Of a DNA stretch of 64,000 bases, positions 60,792-64,000 are shown one piece after another. This DNA comes from CAMCXE01 sp046347475 (lineage in GTDB: Bacteria > Pseudomonadota > Gammaproteobacteria > Pseudomonadales > Cellvibrionaceae). The stretch covers positions 310,001-374,000 of the forward strand of contig JAXMGD010000003.1 in the NCBI GenBank assembly GCA_046347475.1. The letters run 5' to 3'. The notes beneath the pieces are model-generated. The model did no database searches. It was not told the origin of the DNA and saw nothing but the letters and a program-made list of their open reading frames with translations. Numbering within the stretch: the stretch's first letter is position 1; every line of letters begins with the position of its first letter. The translations under genes were made by a program, and so were the position numbers.

Positions 60792-63065
60792 TTACTGGGC
60801 AGGAGCTGAAGTATCAATCACAAGGCGGTCGACATCGGTGCGCACACCAAAACCGTCCGTGTAATAACCTTGTACCGCAAAATTGGATAAATCGTCAGGT
60901 AATGACACAGGGATTTTGACTTGTCCTACACGCAAAAACCACTGTTGTAGATCGCCAGAATAAATCGATTCATCAATATTGACCGAGCCCTGCGCACTTG
61001 CTGCCACCTGGCCGGTGACACGATTTTTCAATTGAAAGTTGTAACTAATCGGAAAAGCATCGCTCATCCCCCAAAACATTATTAATCCTTCTTTTGTTTG
61101 AGGTGTGTAGCCAATCGAGATGAGTGTGGTAGGGAATGGAATCGACGTAAATATAAACGGCGTAAGACTGAGCTGTTTACCATCATCCATTTGCTCTTGC
61201 CCCAGGGCCGCACCGTCCACCTTAATGCCTTTATAAGGCATATTCTGAGCAAAAAGCAGCTCAACGGTATAAGGTTGATTACAGGCTACATCGAGTGTAT
61301 AGCTACCATTTGCATCGGTTGAACCTATGCTAAGCCAGTATTCGCTTAAAAAACCGCTTTCATTAAACGCATAAACCCCTAAATTCGCCAGAGGTTTGTT
61401 CGTACTGTAGCGCGCCTCGCCTTTTATTTTGCACAGTTGGGGCCGCTTTAAAATCACTGTTTGCTGCGTTGGTGCAGGGCACTGGTTTGATAAATTAAAA
61501 TTGCCTGCGGTGCCTGAGCCATCCCATATGGTAAAGCTGGCCGTATTTACCTGCTCATTAAAAACTTCTAAATTGAGTGTGGTATCGCCCTTCTCATCCG
61601 TCACAAAATAAGTGCTAGCAAAATTGCCGTCGCCACCAATTAAGCCATAAACACCTGCGAGCGGTTCATTTTGCTCGTTCACCACATGTAAATGCGCACA
61701 GCGTTTTATCGGCTCATTAAATTGCAACGGATAATCCAGGTTCCACCAATCGCTCAAGAAAATATCGTTGGTGACTTTAATTTCCAGCACATAGGTGGTG
61801 CCTGCGCAATCAAGATCGCGAGTGTCGCCCGGGATGGCTATGCCACCTTGTGTATAAACGGTGCCGTAGCCTAAAAGATCCCACAGTCCAGAGCGAGGGT
61901 TATAGGTGTACACCGGGATTTGAAAGCCAGCCAATTCCGCGTTGGCATCACCAAGTTTTTCTAAGGTGGCACAGCTGCTTTGTGGAATAGTGCGGTTAAT
62001 AATCACGGGTTCCGCAGGGGCGGCAAACCCTATTGCACCAGGGGCTTGGCGCGCAATACGGGCGTTTTGTGCCAGCGTTTGCAATGATTCCCCCGTGTTG
62101 GTTTTAACCTCAGCATAGTTAAAGGCTACTGATACTAGGCCATTGCCGGTTGAGTCTGCATAACTGCCTGGGAAAAACTGAGCATCTGCAGGGTTGTTCG
62201 GATCATAGGTTTTAATCGCCGCACTAATGGATTGGGTACCGGCTGGCAGGCTAGAAGCGGGAATACTGATCGACATGCTGGATGTATCGTTTGAATCATC
62301 GTTTACCTTCAAGGTAAACCCATTGGTGACCGCTCCTGAAATAGACTGCACATTTGACTGGCCAACCACTTCTGCCTGGGCCCCAGTTAAAGGCGCCTGC
62401 ATATAAATCGCCTCTTGTATCGGCACTCGGCGTGCAAAACTGGTATAGCCCTCGTGACGAATATCCACTAACACATTCACCGCATCGCGGCCCGTCAGCT
62501 CACCCCGCAGCGCAAAATTGCCTTTGGCGTCAGCCGCAACCGAGGGTTGAATACTGGCCACAGGTTCATCTGCACTGTTAAGCAGAGTCACACTGGCGGC
62601 AATTTTTTGCGCGGATATAGCCGGGCCGGAAGAAAATTCAATGCCCACGCTCACCTCGGTTTTAACAAGTCCTCCTGAAGAGCTGCTGGAGCTTGAAGAA
62701 CTTGAAGAACTTGAAGAACTTGAAGAACTTGAAGAACTGTTAGAGCTTGAAGAGCTACTTGAATTAGAGGAACTGCTGGAACTCGATGAGCTGCTAGAAA
62801 TGGCAATTCCCGATGATGAACTAGAGGTACTGGGTTTTGTTTCCCCGGACGAGCTTGAGCTACTGGATGAAGAACTTGAAGAGGTTGAGCTTGAAGACGA
62901 GCTGGAACTAGATGAGGAGGAATTGGATGAAGAAGAGCTAGATGAAGATGAACTGCTCGAGGGTGTAGTGTCGGTGGGTTTAGATTTATTACCGCTGCCA
63001 CAGCCGCTTAAACCCAGCGCAGCAACCACCGTAAAGAGTGTGAGTATTCTAGGCATATTAACCAT
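60792..63065 (-). CDS. Large poly-Ser lipoprotein of unknown function
   Basis: A 757-residue protein. The signal peptide MPRILTLFTVVAALGLSGC carries a lipobox; the ATG at 63056 is an alternative to 63065. Residues about 38-135 are poly-Ser broken by GETKPSTSSSSSGIA. The rest is beta-rich: TEVSVGIEFSSGPAISAQKI, then a segment with FALRGELTGRDAVNVLVDIR, and repeated units like LAGVYGLIGGDGNFASTYFV and ANLGVYAFNESGFLSEYWLS. These resemble carboxypeptidase-regulatory/Ig-like folds. About five Cys lie in the mature part. No catalytic motif was seen. A surface-exposed binding or adhesion role is possible. Confidence 0.75.
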   Translation of the reverse strand: MVNMPRILTLFTVVAALGLSGCGSGNKSKPTDTTPSSSSSSSSSSSSNSSSSSSSSSSSSTSSSSSSSSSSSSGETKPSTSSSSSGIAISSSSSSSSSSSNSSSSSSSNSSSSSSSSSSSSSSSSSSSSSGGLVKTEVSVGIEFSSGPAISAQKIAASVTLLNSADEPVASIQPSVAADAKGNFALRGELTGRDAVNVLVDIRHEGYTSFARRVPIQEAIYMQAPLTGAQAEVVGQSNVQSISGAVTNGFTLKVNDDSNDTSSMSISIPASSLPAGTQSISAAIKTYDPNNPADAQFFPGSYADSTGNGLVSVAFNYAEVKTNTGESLQTLAQNARIARQAPGAIGFAAPAEPVIINRTIPQSSCATLEKLGDANAELAGFQIPVYTYNPRSGLWDLLGYGTVYTQGGIAIPGDTRDLDCAGTTYVLEIKVTNDIFLSDWWNLDYPLQFNEPIKRCAHLHVVNEQNEPLAGVYGLIGGDGNFASTYFVTDEKGDTTLNLEVFNEQVNTASFTIWDGSGTAGNFNLSNQCPAPTQQTVILKRPQLCKIKGEARYSTNKPLANLGVYAFNESGFLSEYWLSIGSTDANGSYTLDVACNQPYTVELLFAQNMPYKGIKVDGAALGQEQMDDGKQLSLTPFIFTSIPFPTTLISIGYTPQTKEGLIMFWGMSDAFPISYNFQLKNRVTGQVAASAQGSVNIDESIYSGDLQQWFLRVGQVKIPVSLPDDLSNFAVQGYYTDGFGVRTDVDRLVIDTSAPAQ
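62691..62738. repeat. In-gene 9-bp tandem repeat in the poly-Ser linker
   Basis: The plus strand shows GCTTGAAGA then about five copies of the 9-mer CTTGAAGAA. On the coding (minus) strand each unit encodes three Ser codons. Loss or gain of one unit keeps the frame, so linker length can vary by slippage. Confidence 0.75.
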
Positions 63066-63606
63066 AAGTAAGCTTCCGTATCAGATAAAAAACGCCAGTA
63101 TAAGGATATTGCCCCGTTTACCAAATAGTCTTTTCTCCACAATCGATAGACTGGGAAAATATCACCAAACCCATCAAAGCCCTAAGGTGGGCAAGGTCAT
63201 ATCTGATCGAATCGGCCTTTAGCTAAATGTGTGTTGGCGGCTTCCTGGGGCATCAATTAATTGCCCTTGGGGGATTTATTTTTTTATTAATGCCTGGGGT
63301 TGATTAAATAAGTCGATTTTTAAGCGTTTATCCTTAAGTGATTTTTGTGCGAATCCAAGGATGGCGATGAATGATAATAAGTGGATTAACAGTTGGGCGA
63401 CTATTTATATCTGGTTATTCAGAATGGAGCTATAGGTAAGTTTTTTCTTTCTGCATTAGTTTCTTAAACATGTGACTATTGATTCAATAATGTCTGCCGA
63501 TTAGGCACCGAAGAATTCAAACTTTATTGGCAATCCGTTGGGGATAGATAATGGTAAAAACACTTCTCAAAATTTAAAAGCTAGCTGGGAATCAACTCAG
63601 GATTGC
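63066..63606. other. AT-rich intergenic region upstream of the IS element
   Basis: About 540 bases of low GC without a supported gene. It must include the promoter of the minus-strand lipoprotein gene. No clear palindromes or known sites were noticed. Confidence 0.5.
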
Positions 63607-64000
63607 GGAGAGTGTAAACCAGATTGTGTAACCGCCCATTGTTGAATAGGGTTTGGCGACCCGCCAAATAAGAGGCAACACAATGGACACCAACACACTG
63701 AAAACCCTCGCGCAAGAGCTGGCCAAAGGGATAAAAACCCCATCTGACCTCAATGCCTTCAGCGCACAACTGACCAAAATGGTGGTAGAAGCCGCGCTGA
63801 ATGCTGAATTGACTGAACACCTAGGCTACCCCGCCCACGCCAAAGAAGGGCGCAACGGGGGCAATAGTCGCAATGGCAGCACCCCGAAGAAGCTCAAGGG
63901 CGACCACGGCGAAATAATCATCAATACGCCCCGTGACCGCGACGGCAGCTTTGAACCGCTGTTAATTAAAAAAGGTCAAACGCGTTTTACGTCCATGGAT
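63607..64000 (+). mobile_element. IS256-family insertion sequence, left part
   Basis: The transposase starts at 63683. The segment from about 63607 (GGAGAGTGTAAACCAGATTG) looks like the left end and inverted repeat of this family. The right end lies outside the window, so the border is tentative. Confidence 0.6.
63683..64000 (+). CDS. IS256-family transposase, N-terminal part
   Basis: The frame from ATG 63683 is open to the window edge (106 residues): MDTNTLKTLAQELAKGIKTP, then EAALNAELTEHLGYPAHAKE, and IIINTPRDRDGSFEPLLIKK. ELTEHLGY, the RNG block and PRDRxGxFEP are typical of the Mutator/IS256 DDE transposases. The catalytic residues are beyond the edge. GAGGCAACACA precedes the start. Confidence 0.9.
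   Translation, partial: MDTNTLKTLAQELAKGIKTPSDLNAFSAQLTKMVVEAALNAELTEHLGYPAHAKEGRNGGNSRNGSTPKKLKGDHGEIIINTPRDRDGSFEPLLIKKGQTRFTSMD

Noticed and set aside
62641..63222. 193-residue Glu/Leu-rich plus-strand frame
   Set aside because: It is the antisense of the poly-Ser linker; the acidic repeats come only from reading Ser codons backwards. The same applies at 51311-51598 and 57126-57716.

Overview
The window reads as chromosome from a Cellvibrio-like gammaproteobacterium (Cellvibrionaceae). Three lines of evidence support this. Secreted or lipid-anchored proteins carry long poly-serine linkers beside carbohydrate-active modules. Several blocks keep Pseudomonas-type gene order (oxyR/recG, prlC/yheV, rph/yicC, and gshB-tonB-yqgE-ruvX next to pilGHIJK-chpABC). 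There is a complete glycogen cluster. The assignment is inferred from gene content, not from a database match. No rRNA, tRNA or CRISPR array was recognised.

Layout. 1-263: arfB fragment on the minus strand with a one-base frameshift. 0.9-14.3 kb: glycogen/maltodextrin cluster malQ-glgB-glgX-(exported hypothetical)-glgP-glgC-rraB-glgA, all on plus. 14.4-21.6 kb: housekeeping genes yheV, prlC, a gamma carbonic anhydrase, recG, oxyR and a divergent SDR protein. 22.0-25.4 kb: a small type VI secretion island (hcp, vgrG, DUF6484). 25.4-28.1 kb: murI, an RluA-type pseudouridine synthase and an M14-like deacylase, tightly packed. 28.1-30.0 kb: a three-gene lipoprotein operon (CsgG-like, DUF4810, DUF799). 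30.1-32.3 kb: a MarR regulator with two identical operator-like palindromes, a DUF1398 gene, a truncated LysR gene and a carbohydrate-binding fragment. 32.4-45.2 kb: the Chp chemosensory operon for type IV pili (pilG to chpC, minus strand), including a 2246-residue ChpA. 45.6-50.8 kb: gshB, tonB-type gene, yqgE, ruvX, rph, yicC. 51.3-63.1 kb: an accessory region with three poly-Ser proteins (malectin/SGNH lipoprotein, GH43-CBM6 enzyme, large unknown lipoprotein), a GH3 enzyme and a Ski2-like DUF3516 helicase. 63.6 kb to the edge: the start of an IS256-family element.

How the genes fit together. The glycogen genes cover ADP-glucose synthesis, chain elongation, branching, debranching, phosphorolysis and maltodextrin disproportionation. 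The Chp genes form one signalling pathway from a membrane receptor to two pilus response regulators, and the tonB-type gene next door belongs to the same conserved neighbourhood. The accessory region suggests hemicellulose breakdown by surface-anchored enzymes. Non-coding DNA holds several palindromic repeat families, one MITE-like element and several clear terminators.

No wholly new multi-gene system stands out. The best candidates for new biology are the lipoprotein trio, the unknown 757-residue poly-Ser lipoprotein, the hcp/vgrG/DUF6484 island with no adjacent effector, the MarR double operator, and a composite palindromic repeat whose stems co-vary between copies.
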